A stretch of DNA of 64,000 nucleotides from Amyelois transitella (GCF_032362555.1 NC_083505.1:4579501-4643500), one strand, 5' to 3'; shown: positions 1 to 12,990, counted from the first letter of the stretch. The notes: a model not told the origin generated them from the sequence alone. Numbers and translations are program-made.

Positions 1-985
1 TGTAAATGAAAAATGATTAGTGTATGTATAATTTATAATCTCTCATAGATACTTAGGTCGTAAGAAAAGAAAATGCATTGAAATTTTTATTTGAAAGTTT
101 TGAAAGTAAATAAAGACAAACAATTGACAATGACAACTACTTATCTATGATCTATCTAAACATGGACGTAGGTAGCACAAAACAACGAGCCGAGCGAGAT
201 AGAAAAGAGGCATGGCCGTTTTAATTTGTGTGACCCATGAGTTGGTTGTTATTATTGCAGATTGGTACAAAATAGTTTCTTTTCCGGAATCCATAAAAGA
301 ACTAAGTTAAATAACTCGAACCGTAGGAAAACGTGGAGTTTATGGACCATCCTCCGTACAACCCAATGTGGTCAACCGTTTCAAGGCTCGACGATGACAT
401 CGACGTTTAAAATCGGCCGCTTTGACTATGTCCACTTCAGACTGAAATTACTGTTATGACAATTAGTTAGATCGAATGCAAAATGCATCGATTCTCAGGG
501 AGAACTTTAAAAATGATAAAAATTTTAAATATTGTATTATCTTTGTACTTTTTTTTATTCCCGATCTTTTCGGTATGGGCCTCGTATTGGTATTTCATGT
601 TGCGGTATAATAAAACTCCGTCCGTCTTTTTTTCCACGTCTATGCTATAGGTCTTAACTATAAACTTTAGGCACCGCGACATGTTGCACGCACGAGCCCT
701 TATTACTGCTGTAAAAATGTTACAAACGTCAACAGTGTGCACTGAACTGCGGTCAACTGCGCTGTCACTGTCAATACTGTCAAGAATAAAAGTTTATTTT
801 TCATTTTCAAAAAGAAGAGAGAATTACCTACTGACTTGACTGGTTGAAAGGGAAGTCAACTCAACGAGAAAAGATTTGTTTTTATTTTATTTGTTCGCTG
901 TTTTGGATAAAAGTATATCCCTGTCGTGATTCTCACGAATCAAATATTATTTACCTATTTGGCAGATATTTTATTATGATATATA
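1..985. other. Upstream region and probable promoter/5' UTR of Atg4
   Basis: I recognise no gene here. Short open frames exist on both strands (plus 262-459, minus 467-742, plus 514-651), but none resembles a known protein or shows clear exon structure. From about 740 to 785 the plus strand is dense in TGTCA/TGACA-type words (gtcaactgcgctgtcactg). The same kind of sequence lies upstream of the PPM1L and Zir start codons, so this is a plausible Atg4 promoter. The Atg4 5' UTR probably occupies roughly 790-985. Confidence 0.4.
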
Positions 986-3900
986 ATGGACGCGATGTTT
1001 GATATTTGCTACCTATCCTCTGAGGGTAACAATGCCGAACCTGACGACATCCCGAAGACAAAGGACAATGTTTGGATTCTGGGTAAAAAATACAGTGCAA
1101 TACAAGGTAGGTTTTCTTCCATCATCGGATAGTCATAAAATTTCATGGTAAAATAAACATATTGTCAGAAAGTGGGTGTTTTTACATATCACTTGAATAG
1201 GTACCCACTTTCATAAATTATCAGATTTTTCCTTATCTGCATTCATCTGTGTACCTATCTTTTATTCAAATCAAATCTATTGCTAGAATATGAAATTGGA
1301 AATCTTACACACTCCCAAGAGTCTAATGTGTTATGATATTTCTTATTTTTCAGAATTAGACCGCATAAGACGTGATATAACATCAATTATCTGGTGTACT
1401 TATAGAAAAGGCTTTGTCCCAATAGGAGATGAGGGTCTTACGTCTGATAAGGGTTGGGGTTGCATGTTGCGCTGTGGACAGATGGTGCTCGGAGTTGCTC
1501 TCTTGAGAGTACATTTGTCTGCAGATTGGTTTTGGAGTCCAGAAACAAGGTAGACAATATTTATGAAGTCTCAATGGTCATGGGGCTGATAATCCTTGGA
1601 ATATTCTTTGTTGATGCTTATGCTTGAAACAAAAATTTTTCAATACCACAAATAATATTGCACTATTTTATTTTATTAATAAGTTTTGTTTATATCTCAT
1701 TTAGCATATCCACTCATATTGCCCTATAGACCTCTCAAGGAATACATGCCAAATTTCAGCTTTCAATTTTTCAGTTATATGTTGTCATTCTTTCTCACTC
1801 AGTACTCATAACACAAGTTTTTTTATTAAATATTTCGGTACTAATTAGTATCTTATTTGTATGTGACAGAGATCCTACATACCTAAAGATAATCCAACGG
1901 TTCGAAGAGAGGAAACACGCTCCATACTCTATTCATCAGGTGGCCTTGATGGGAGCCTCGGAGGGCAAACAGGTTGGCCAGTGGTTTGGACCTAACACTG
2001 TAGCACAAGTTTTAAAGTGAGTTTCAGCTTTATGTTTCTGTTAATGAATAGTTTTATAAGACATGCCTGCTGTGCTACGGAGTCATGCACTATGCCATTT
2101 TCTTTGTGTGAAAAACTATATATCTATACAATATTTTTCAAATGACTGTTGGCTTTGTCTACCCCGCAAGGGATATAGACGTAACCATATGTATGTATGT
2201 ATTTTTCATACTATAGGGGTTGGATGAATTTAATTCACAAAAGTAGTAAATTAATTGAAACATGTGTTGAAAATCTTAGCTCATCTCCAGGGAGCTAAGC
2301 ACGTAGCCAGTCCTAATACTAGTAGGTTAACGTTATAAGCTAGATATACTATTTTAAATGTAAGCAATACTTTTAATTTGTTCAAATGTTATAGTAAAAG
2401 TCATGAGGATTGTTAGAAAATTTCATATTGTCAACTTTTATTTATGAAAATGTTTATTTTCCAGGAAATTAGTTGTCTTTGACAAATGGAGTTCAGTCAC
2501 AATCCATGTTGCATTAGATAATACTGTTGTAAAAGAAGATATATGTGCGTATTATTTTTATTAAAAAAAATAATTTTCAAATGAATGTAATAGTTGTTTT
2601 GTAATAGAGGTGTTGGAGTTTTATAATAATTATTATTATATTTAATTCCAGTAAAACAGTGTACAGTTGATAATGATAGAGGTGACACATCAACTGCTGA
2701 AGACGTAATGATAACAGACTGGATGCCATTGCTTCTGATTGTTCCTCTGAGATTAGGGCTCAGTGAAATTAATCCTGTTTATATAGATGGCTTAAAGGTA
2801 AGGAGGTTTATGCTGCATCTTAACTTATTGCAGTTGTAATACATAGGCATCAGAGGAAAAAACAGACTGGAAACTTACATGTCGAAAGTATCCAAAACAG
2901 TTGGTAACTGGCTTAAGAAGACCACAAAAGCTTTCACATTCACATTCTTTCATACATTTACACAACTATGAGAAAGAGCTTTCAAAGCCAAGCTGTGAAA
3001 CAATCTCAAAATTGGTAATTTTTTTATTACTTAAAAATAATAAAATTAGAAATCTCATGGACAGTTATTAGGTAATTTTTGTCCATTGATATGCTACTTT
3101 TAATATAATATGTTCCTTTCACATTTTCATAAGGAATAAATTAACTTGGAAGCAGTAATTGCAAAGAGCAGTGAACTGTTTGACCCAATATTTTGATAAG
3201 AAAATGTAGCACATTAGTTCTAATGATGATAAGCCGTTTAATAATCTCCAAGTTTCTTCAAGCAGCACTTTCAACGCTTTCATGATATGTGAATCAAATA
3301 ACAGTTGTTAGTCAGCATCTTCTTCAATTTAATGCCCTGTGTCTTACAGTAATGAGAATGAGATAGAGTATTTAAGAAGATGCAGAAACACGCAAATACT
3401 TCAAGATGTAGAATATTTCTTTTACATTTTTAGATATGCTTTAAGTCGCCGCAGAGTATCGGGGTCATTGGAGGCAAGCCCAACCAGGCGCTGTACCTGA
3501 TAGGCTGCGTGGAGGACGAGGTCATATATCTCGACCCTCATACTACGCAAAGATCTGGATTAGTCGAAGTTAGTATAATTTTCGTCCAGTTGCAATATGC
3601 CGCCGTATCTGTTAGTCTGGATAATGTATTAGGTACTTGATAACAAATAAAAATGCCTAACTGTATGTTTTTGAATAATTTTTCGGTAAAGATATTAATT
3701 GATCATATGATTGTAAGATGCAAGTATGATAATTTACTTATACAAATAATATTGTACACGTTGTTCACAGAATAAAATTACTGACGAACAGAAGGAAATG
3801 GACTGCACTTATCATTGTAAATACGCCTCTCGAATACCTATACTAGAAATGGACCCATCAGTAGCTGTTGTAAGTAGTTTGTATATTAGGTATATTTATT

Positions 3901-4639
3901 TTTCACACTCTGCGAAAGCGATTTTCTTAATTCCTCACAAAATGTCAGCATTCAATGGCACCACGTCAAGTGGAGTGTTGCCATTTTGTCAAATAAATAC
4001 AACTTTATTTACAATATTGTTCTATTTTTGGCTTCAATGCTTTGTATTCACGCTGAGCGTTAAACAAATTCAAAATAATATATATAACTGACATTGTCAA
4101 AACATTAATTTCTGGTGGAAGAAATTTTCGCATACAAGTCCATTCTTTGGTTTGTTCCAGTGTTTTCTATGCAGAACGAAGAACGATTTTGAGGAGCTCT
4201 GCGAGACGATAGAAAAGAGTTTAATGCATGAGAGTCAACCATTGTTCGAGTTGTGTGAGAAAAGACCGGCGCACTGGGGGCCAAACACATCGGATATTGA
4301 CTTGGAGAATACTAATCTGTTTAATGGTAATTCTTCCATACTTATATTCAGAAGTCTGTGAGACGAATGAAAAAAAAAAATTTACTATAGTTAGTTGTAT
4401 GAGTTGTGGGAGAGGCGCACATCTGCAGGTGAACCTTACGAATATTGGATCATCATTACACATCCAGTCTTGCCTGAATGTGTGGAAATTAAATTCTGTT
4501 TGCAAAATTATTACTCGGGGCCCTGTGTACCCCGTAAGGGATAAAGACGTGGTAATTACATGTACAATATTTTGTTTCAGAATTTGAAGACGTGGATCGA
4601 CAGTTCGACGATTCAGATAACGAATTTGAAATACTTTGA
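986..4639 (+). CDS. Atg4: Atg4 cysteine protease (autophagin), complete, 9 exons
   Basis: Atg4 cleaves the C-terminus of Atg8/LC3-family proteins to expose the glycine used for lipidation, and later removes Atg8 from membranes; it acts in the cytosol. Exons are 986-1106, 1354-1549, 1870-2016, 2465-2544, 2652-2797, 3434-3568, 3771-3869, 4161-4326 and 4581-4639. All junctions are GT-AG, all phases agree, and the sum is 1149 nt (382 aa), close to animal Atg4B. The catalytic Cys77 lies in [11 protein letters not shown], and Asp264 and His266 in LDPHTT, completing the family triad. The C-terminus ends in FEIL (379-382), the position and form of the LC3-interacting motif of ATG4B. The first ATG is used; the frame before it has no homologous extension. 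Introns 3 and 8 carry retroposon tails. The gene is convergent with the PPM1L gene. The family call is near certain; the A-versus-B type is inferred. Confidence 0.96.
2150..2206 (+). repeat. Retroposon 3' tail in Atg4 intron 3
   Basis: The segment reads ctaccccgcaagggatatag followed by gacgtaac and a short (tatg)n run. The same block occurs near 45357-45402 and, more diverged, at 4512-4562. It resembles the 3' end of the LINE in Zir intron 14. It is interpreted as the 3' end of a truncated non-LTR insertion. Confidence 0.7.
4512..4562 (+). repeat. Diverged retroposon 3' tail in Atg4 intron 8
   Basis: The words taccccgtaagggataaaga and cgtggtaatta match the tail block at 2150-2206 with several substitutions. 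It lies just 5' of the last Atg4 exon (4581), close to that exon's acceptor. Confidence 0.5.
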
Positions 4640-4933
4640 TTTGAGTATATCGAATGGTGTTCGCATCACAAGTATGTAAGATTTGTACAAGTTGTAATAC
4701 TTCAGAGCAGACGTAGATAGTGTTAGATAGCTTTAGTTAAATAATGTGATATATGTTCAATATTGTATGTAAGAAACCGGAATGTTATTCTCTGCGAATT
4801 TCTACCAAGGCGAAATGAGAAAATTCGATACATTTTGCTCATACTCGAAGTCACGCTCGCTTATAGTAAGAGTTCTAACATACTTTGATCAGACTGGACT
4901 AGCGTAAGTGCATATTTAATTTGCAGTGCCTTT

Positions 4934-4939
4934 AATAAA
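4934..4939 (+). terminator. Candidate Atg4 polyadenylation signal
   Basis: This is the first AATAAA after the Atg4 stop codon, about 295 nt downstream. Another AATAAA lies at 5463-5468 and more follow towards 5970, so the 3' UTR could be longer. Transcript ends were not seen. Confidence 0.35.
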
Positions 4940-7900
4940 TTTTATCGTGAAATTTAGAATAGACATCACACAAAATTTACATTCCCGACTGAAACTTACG
5001 GACTTCTCCATGTTTATATTTGGAATAGCGAATAGTAATTATGTCAGGGTTTGCTGCAGAATTTATAATGCAGATGATAACATATTAAAATGCATGGAAA
5101 TGTAGATGCAAGTTTTAAGGTTATAATTTAATTAACAATAATAACTGAAAATTGATTTAAATTGTATGGCAAATTTAATCATCTTGTAGTGCCAAAATCT
5201 TGACAAATTTCAAATTTGAATTTTTCCATCCACGCAAGCGCCAGTTTTATACACAGCAATGACATTAAGGTGCGGGACGCATATAAAAGGCATAAGGCGA
5301 GAACAGGATGCAGCCATCAACTTTTTTTTTGAACAGATACAGAAAAGATAAGGCACGGATACATGTGCGCTACAACCTCCCACCACCACCCGGACGCGAC
5401 CCGTTCTCACTCTTCAGTCCTTCGCCACCGTACCCCTATCTTTCTGAATGTTCTAGTTCTAAAATAAAGCGTTGTACGTATTTTCATTTTTATAGATATC
5501 GTTTGCGTCGCGACGCTTCTATAAATTTTGTACGAAAGAAACGCGAAGGAGACATGCTAAGCGCAATCCTCGTCTCACGTCTTTTCTATATCATGCGTTT
5601 ACCAAACTCATTACCATGCGTTAGGTTCCGTATCCGCTATCCGCATATTACTTAAAATATAAGTGAAACTGTGTACCATATATTCACGAAATACATATTT
5701 AAAGTTCTAATTTTATTCGATTCAGTACTAATTTTTTGTTCTTTTTCAATACGTTATTATGTATATCTGAAGGTTAAGTTGTTTCTAGTCACTTTATAGG
5801 TATATCGAGAGAGAAATCTTTGTGTTTGCTATTAAGTTTGATATAATTTGTGTCTAAGCTATATATTAGTTTTTCAATATTTCATAACGACTATAGTATA
5901 TCTCTATGATATTGTAGAAATATACTTGTTTTATTTGATTATTTGGACGACAATGTTATGTTTCAAATTATAAATAAATTGAAATACTTGGTAAAATGTT
6001 ATTATCTTTTAAGCATAATTAAAGTACCTAAATATTATGAAGATGCATGTGTATTTTCTATGTAAGCATTGGTTTCTAAAACTTATGCATTTTATTAATC
6101 TTTCTATTGTTTATCTTAGCATAAATATTATTGTTTAGATTTCACTGAAAAAAGGTAAAGGACAAAAGGTTATGGTAATCAGCAAATCTGTTTTATATTC
6201 CCAATGGTTTTCCGCCTTTTTGAGTAATTATTCCGATGAGAGACATATAAATAACAGGGAATTACGCTCGAACCATTAAATTAATATTATTTGGTAAAAT
6301 TATAATAAGAAAGTCGATGCCAATACTTTAAGAAGCTATTTTAATTATATTCTACAATGTAAGTGATTATTTTATTGCGTATTAATTTCTTATTTTAAAA
6401 ATTATAACTTTGCATAGTAACTACAGTCCACTACGAAAAATGGTATAATCGGGTCACGCTGAATTTCTATATTCCTTTAAGTCAGTTCAGACCGAGATGA
6501 AAAACGGCACAACATTTTATTACTAAAGTACTTTTAAAGTTAACTTTATATAAATACAAAAAGATAACACTCTTTACTACACGAAAGTTACTCCTAGTGT
6601 ACATACTATTCATAGATAGACTTAAAATCCCGCTTAACGAACGGACAAATATATGAAATTCGGGACACATTTTGTTCGAATTTTGTATACTTGTCCGTCT
6701 CTTCGCAAATGGCTCTTAAATAATACAATAAAGCACACGATCATCAATTTTAAAAATGCGCATTCACCATCATTAGATATTTATATTTAAGGATTTTGTG
6801 GTTTATTGCAATATTTTAAGATCCATTTTTTTATGGACTATACTTATAAAAGTGAGGACTTTTTTGTTTGATTTTGCTTATATCTATGAATCTAGTATAT
6901 CGAACGATAAAGTTAAAATATTAGTCGCTCTATCAAAATTTGGGTTGTGTCTTGACTACTCCCGGTGTGAACTGACCCTTAGTGGCCTAGTCGCTAGTAT
7001 AGGTCATGACCATTGGGTAGCCGAGTGTACCATCTATTTAAAGTACGAGTATGTTGTTTTTAAATATCGCTGATTGAGACATTATCATTATGCGCGCGTA
7101 TGTGAAAAGAGAAACGAGTTTAAACGAATCGTGAGATCTTCAAGGATATAAATAGTCTCTAACTATTCATGGGCTGCAGGCTTCATTATATGTAATGTAT
7201 CTATAATACATATGAATTTTTAGTATGTGCCAGTGGTATCATAATCAAATCTACAAGTGTAAATAAAATTTATGCAGCAATATTGTTAGACAGCTAAACT
7301 ATAAATCTTACTTATGCTTGTATTTGTTTTAAAAACTTTTCTTTTGTCAATCGTCGATTGATATGCCATTAGAATAGAGACTTATATATATTGTACAATA
7401 TTAAAATAACATTCTTAAGTTAATGGTTACAAGTGTTGGTTTTTAGGTTTCCTACGTTATGTAACGCAGTTTAAATGCAGCTGCCAAAGACTCGATATTT
7501 TTTATAATAAATGTCTCGGTAACTTTGACTACTGTAGTTTTTTTTACACTTACCTGTGGTTACTGTCGAAGTTTTGTACATTAGTTTGAATTCTAAACGT
7601 GCTCTTACAGCGAGAGCAAACATAGTGACGAAACTTGCACATTCATGCAACTGGATGTGTAACCTTGATCGATCCAATATGGGTATAAATATAATTAGTG
7701 GATAGGGTATATGTCTATTATCTGTATTTCTGTTAGTATATTATTATGTTGTTGCTAATAACACTGACTTGCCGCTTTTTACTGAAATATCTATTTCCTT
7801 TAGGTATTGTTTGCCGGTTGACTGGAAGAGATCCCTTCATGGGATAAGTCCGCCATTGCAAGTGATTTGTTCCTTTTATAACTATACTTACTATTTTCTT

Positions 7901-7954
7901 GTTACTGTGTAAATTTCTATGCAATAAAGATATTACAAACAAACAAACAAACGG

Positions 7955-8125
7955 GTCAAATTTACCTGCGAAAGTTGCGAAGTGTAGATTTGAGTCGCTT
8001 TGTGTAAAAATTTGACACCAAATTCACGATCCATTGCAGCATACCCCAGGCTCCTCTCCAGCGTGATGAGAATGCAAATGCAACCGGGAATAAAGCCAAG
8101 GGGAAGAAGAACCTTGCGCATCTAA
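7955..8125. repeat. Dispersed repeat fragment, class unknown
   Basis: The right end (gatgagaatgcaaatgcaac through the aagaagaa run) is echoed at 42297-42340 in Zir intron 6 (gtgaggatgtagccgggaat and the following bases). The block from tttacctgcgaaagttgcga onward looks like an interspersed lepidopteran repeat from memory. It opens a 62-codon minus-strand frame that I do not believe is a gene. A (CAAA)n run at about 7939-7953 abuts it. Confidence 0.4.
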
Positions 8126-10103
8126 CTATTCATAAAAATGGACGTAATTTTAAATAATAAAGTGCGTGGGAAAAAATGTACAGTCGCCTCCAAAAGAATT
8201 GAAGACGATTATGTTTTGTATGTTCCATGTTTCTGTGCAGATTATACATACATGTGGCACAAACAAATTTTTTAAACTTAAAGGCCTATTCAGAAGTTAT
8301 CTGGCTGTGCGGCGACCATTGATTTAGCTGCTTTTTTTGGTTTTCATCATAAATGAGAAAAGTTATCTTTATTTAGTGTTCTCTTATATCAAGCTTGTAC
8401 CGGTTTTTGCAAAAAAAAAATACAAGGATAGGCTTATAAGGGAAAGTCACAATAACAGTCAGATTATTATCTCACATTACCATTTATTAAAGACAATAAT
8501 GATGCTTTGGTAATTTGACAAAAAGGTAACAACGTTCTCCTAAAATGACATCTAGGTGAATCAAGAAATAAGTAAAGGCAAGTTACTGGCCAGACTTTAT
8601 AGATAGTTGAAAACAATACTATATAAACAATAGTACTTAACAAAATATCACAAAAATAGTTAAAAAAGAACTGTTATAAAATCAGTTAATTTATTTTCGT
8701 CTGTTGAGAGTTAATAAGGTTAATGCTCACTCTAATGCCATATATACCCATTAATTTGGCACTAAAAAAACATAGCCTATAAACAGATATTTTTGAAAAA
8801 AAAATTGGCCGATGGCAATATGTTAAGACATTTTATCTTACTTGGCCCCATTTATATACGATGGTTTCCTAATAATTTAGGCCGGTGTACAATACGGGCT
8901 ATTTTCTAGTTGTACTTATGATGAAGCAAGTATTGAAATGGTGTAAATATCATTTTATTTTACAAAAAAATATGATACTTGTGCATTACCTATCTTGTTT
9001 TCTAAAGAAGTCAATGACTAACCATGAATTGTTAGAGATCAAATAATTTTGTATGTAATTGTCTAATGTATTCTAAAAACAAGAATTACTGACTAGTACA
9101 CAAGACAAATACCTAAAATACCAAAGAAAACACGTGTACTTCTTATTAGCCAAATGACAAATTTCATATTATTCGCGTCATATATAAATTCGCGTAATAT
9201 AATATATATAAATATAAATAATAATAAGTTTTTGCAGAATCAAATTATTATCTATATGTTATAGACATGCTGAAATGAATTTGCCGATAGCTTGAAGCAT
9301 GATCTATATTTAGTTTCAAATTACTTTAGCCAGATCCCAGACACCCAAGCAGGATTCTTACTCCAATAGGATTATATATTATGATGACCAAATTCTGCAT
9401 GTAAATTTTCATATAAATGTTATAAATAGAGAAATGCCGACAAATTTAAAACCAAATGTATATTAAATATCAGTGAACACTTAATAACATATTCTGCAAA
9501 AATGCGTGTCCACATCACAACCATGCATAAATTCAAATATTAGATTTCAAAAATATTTTGACATTCAAAAATATAAATTACTCTTGTCTACACATGGATA
9601 CCTACTGGACGTACATATAAATATTTACAAGACATTCAAAATTCACACCAATTTTTATTATGATATACATATATGATTTCAACTACAACTTTTATGTACT
9701 TATACATTTACAATTAAAATTTTAAATGAGATAATGCTGAAAACACTGAAACATATTACAAAATACTTTGTTAAACAAATACAACATTTAATTACACTAG
9801 AATAAGAAATGCAGAAAAAATGTTAATAAAGTTCTGCACTATTCAAAATCGCTATAGGTACATAAATAGTTATTTTAGGCAACTTTGTTGGCTGTTATTT
9901 TATTATCACATGCCAGTACAGCGCCTCGCTTTTACTTAAGAAATCAGTAGCTATTAAGATCTATAAACATATAACAAATAATGAAATGATCTACAAAATT
10001 TGTAAAAGAAAATCTCCATTACAATGATTATACATCAATCATTTCTGAAATTATCATGTACACTTGAATATAATAATGGACATCAATATGGCTTGTCAAA
10101 TAG

Positions 10104-12154
10104 TTACTGAGAAATAGCAGCAGAGGAAATTCTATTCTGTAAAAAGTTTATTACTAGTACTGTGATGTTATCAACAGATCCTCGGTAGTAAGCCTGTAGG
10201 GTCAAACTTTTGGCGCCATAGTCAGGTTCGTCCAATCGTTCCTTGATAAATTTCACAGCTTCTTCATTTGAAAAAGTATCCCAGAGGCCATCTGATGCCA
10301 GAACTAAGAACATGGGTTTGTGGTCGTCTAGATTAAAAGTGAGAATGTCAGGGTCAGCTATTACAAATTTCTTGTCTTTTAATGGGTAGTCACCCATGGC
10401 ACGAGAAGTGGCCAAGATGCCTGCTACGCGCCATACTCCATTGAAAGCTATATACCCACCAGCAGCTTCAATCCTTTTCTGTTCTCGTACCTGAAATAAG
10501 AAAAATATATGTTCCAGGAATACACATTAATTTGAAACGCATTTATTATATAAGTGTACACATTAAAGTAAATAATGTTTGGAGCTTGCATTTAGGTAGT
10601 TAGGTAGGTAACCTCTCTATAATGTTCAAGACAAACCAATATACAAACTTCAACTCCAGCCCCGGTAGAATGCCACGCGCAACATGCTACAGGGCATTTA
10701 CATTTAAACAATTTTGTTATCATAAGGAAAATAAAACACTTCATGACTAAGTCCAAAAAACTTTCCAGTGTCTAACTTGTAATACATTGTCATTAAATAT
10801 ATTTTTATGACATCAGGTTTTTACAACTTGGTAGTCTCATCTTCAATTTTTGTAGCAAAAATTCATATTAAATGCATGAAGTCTCTTTCATCATTTTATA
10901 TTTCAAATTCTTTTCTCTGTTCTTGTCTTCAAGACTAAGGGTCTCTTATTTTGGGTACACTAATTGTGGATGGATTACAAAGACAGTAATAAGAGTCCAA
11001 TACTTTTTCAACATAAGTTGAAAAATAGTTGAACTACTAACCCTAAGTTGAGTAGGCAACTCAGACGGGAATCAATTTCTTAACACAAATTGGAGAACTG
11101 TGAAAATTTATTGATAAATTGAAATTTAATTTTTCTTCAAAATGCTTACCTGCTGAGGTTTGTGGTCAAAAGATACCGGTATTGCGTTACCACGAGAGTC
11201 ACACATAACCCCCCTGGAATCTCCCACATTGGCGACAATCAAGTGATTCCCTTCCATGATTGCAATAAGAGCAGTTGTTCCTGCTACATTCATTGATCGT
11301 TTGGCTGCTTCCACAAGCAATCTATCTGCAGCCAGTACCTCATCTGTTAAAAGCTTACCAAAATTTATTTTACCTTTGTCTAAATAGCTTGACAATGGAA
11401 TAGAAACATTAATCACAGGTTTTGATGGCCTGACTTCCCTAGTAATAATTTTCGACTTTGAAATCTGAGCTAAAAGGTCAGGATCTGTTATCTCTTTTTT
11501 AGAAGTGTCATCGGCAGTGCTTGCAGACTTCTTAAAGCTAGTTTTTCTTTCAACACTGATACTGTTCTCATGATCTTTTGGTTTTGGTTCTTCTGGACTC
11601 TCCTTTATGGGAGTGCTGATTGTTTTACCATCTTTAAATGCATTCAGTTCAATTATCTTGTTAAAAAGATTTTGGATTAAGTGATCTTTGGCGTAATTAG
11701 CAGCGAATTCACCACCATGCCCATCAAAAATTGCGAATAGTGATATACCCGTACTATTTATGTCTTCATTGATAATAAATCTATCTTCCATGTGCATTCT
11801 TCTACCCTTTATTGCATATGCAGCGCTAAGAGTACCCTTTAATTCCCAGCTCTGCTTGTCGGCTTCAGAACTCTCTAAAAATTTCATACGCTGCACGGAC
11901 ATAGGGTTCATCGCCTGAGATAATCTGCTTAGCAATGTACGACTCCATAACTCTATTGTTTGTAAATACATGAGGAAAATCACCACGCCGAGTGTAAAAA
12001 CTAGGACTTCTGACCGTAGGAAATAAAGACGCACCATTTTCCATAAATAGCTCACGGGAGTATCAAAGGGAACACTGCTTGTGAAACGGGATAAAATCTT
12101 TATAAAAGAAAGATATGTCTGATACAAAACTCTATCTTCTAGTTCGTCTTCCAT
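10104..12154 (-). CDS. PPM1L: PPM1L-like PP2C Ser/Thr phosphatase, membrane-anchored, complete, 2 exons
   Basis: This metal-dependent PP2C phosphatase has, in vertebrates, an ER-membrane paralogue acting on stress kinases (ASK1/TAK1) and the ceramide transporter CERT. Exons are 11150-12154 and 10104-10490, joined in phase 0 across a 659-nt GT-AG intron; the total is 463 aa. The start is the ATG at 12154; the open frame continues ten codons upstream only from a GTG. A hydrophobic segment at about 49-67 is the predicted anchor. Metal and phosphate motifs are present: MEDRF (122-126), DGHGG (144-148), ANVGDSRG, ASDGLWD (400-406) and a late VDNITV. It is about 100 residues longer than vertebrate PPM1L, mostly from a charged Ser/Lys/Glu-rich insert at about 172-250. 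Catalytic function is expected. Substrates are inferred from the family. Confidence 0.93.
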
Positions 12155-12350
12155 GTCCTTATTGATATTGTTCAATGCAATCACAATAAAATGAAATTAG
12201 TCGTTTTTATGTGCACCTCGTAAAATAAAATCACTTTTTTATAAACATTGCCTCACCTGTCTGTTCGATTTGACGTTTACTTGCTTCATTGACTTTGACA
12301 TTTCATATTATTTTTTTATCGACTCACGTTTGAGTCTTTAAATCAGAGTG
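12155..12350 (-). promoter_or_regulatory. Probable PPM1L promoter/5' UTR
   Basis: The region just upstream of the PPM1L ATG contains the word ttgacgttt and ttgactttgacatttca. It resembles the TGACA/TGTCA-rich stretches upstream of Atg4 and Zir. No TATA box at a convincing distance was seen. The boundaries are approximate. Confidence 0.3.
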
Positions 12351-12401
12351 GTCACCACGACTTAAAGTACGTTAAAGAGTGCTTTGATTGTTCGTTTACA
12401 C

Positions 12402-12698
12402 CAGCCATACTCAACCTTTTTTATACTTGGGCCAAAAACCGTTTTCGTCATGGGCCACAAGCGAGAAATTATTAGTTAGGTGATAAATAAAAAGTTAATC
12501 AGAGGTAACGGCGTATTTACTTTGTTGATTTTATCATACCTTGATTTAAAATTACGGCGTTTTGCTCACTCTCCAGTTTCTGCTGAAGGTTCTTAAATCT
12601 TCTTAAAATAGAACGAAACATAGGAACTTTAAAGTGGACCAATTAAAAAGGCCTGGCGGGCCGCATGCGGCCCATGGGCCGCAAGTTGAGTATAGCTG
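12402..12698. mobile_element. hAT-type MITE with 8-bp target-site duplication
   Basis: The 297-bp element starts cagccatactcaac and ends gttgagtatagctg, an imperfect terminal inverted repeat. It is flanked by the direct repeat GTTTACAC at 12394-12401 and 12699-12706. An 8-bp duplication and CAG...CTG ends are diagnostic of the hAT superfamily. The ends are followed inward by GGGCC/GGCCC-rich sequence typical of such elements. There is no transposase frame, so it is non-autonomous. Confidence 0.85.
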
Positions 12699-12735
12699 GT
12701 TTACACCATTGATTGTTTCTAAGTAAATTTATTTA

Positions 12736-12990
12736 TACATTAGCTGTTGCCCGTGACTTAGTCCGCGTAAATTTCGAATTTTTCCGCGTAAGCTTATTTT
12801 GCAGGCAAACTCATGCCTTGAGTTCATTCAAATGACAATAACTTTTTTTTAGTGAAATGATTTTGATAAAACAAACTTTAAATGTTTTTCTGAGTGAAAA
12901 CAAAGCAATTGGTGAAAGTTTTTAGTAAATCGGTTCAGTACTTTCGGAGAAAAGCGTGATCATACAGACAGACAGATAAAAAAATCAAAA
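12736..12990. repeat. Old dispersed repeat (lepidopteran retroposon-like)
   Basis: It begins ttagctgttgcccgtgactt and ends in an (acagac)n-type run near 12963-12978, with an internal aaatcggttcagt word. Similar aaatcggtt words recur at 46290-46310 (Zir intron 2), and a related block lies near 53731-53790. The class is not determined. Confidence 0.5.

Larger units (their letters stand above)
4640..10103. other. Convergent 3' regions between Atg4 and PPM1L; no recognised gene
   Basis: This AT-rich stretch holds the Atg4 3' UTR on the left and the PPM1L 3' UTR on the right. A minus-strand AATAAA (plus TTTATT) lies at 9899-9904, about 200 nt past the PPM1L stop. Open frames at 5308-5655, 6798-7073 and 7471-7677 show no family resemblance or splice context. 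A dispersed-repeat fragment is annotated separately near 7955-8125. Confidence 0.5.

Noticed and set aside
262-742. Short open frames on both strands upstream of Atg4, including a hydrophobic 45-codon plus-strand frame at 514
   Set aside because: They overlap one another, have no recognisable family and no consistent splice context, and lie in the expected promoter and 5' UTR.
5210-5655. 115-codon plus-strand and 66-codon minus-strand open frames in the Atg4 3' region
   Set aside because: The proline-rich and basic composition reflects base content; no homology, and it lies in the probable 3' UTR.
7933-8121. 62-codon minus-strand frame that looks like a membrane peptide
   Set aside because: It coincides with a dispersed repeat fragment whose end recurs at 42297-42340.
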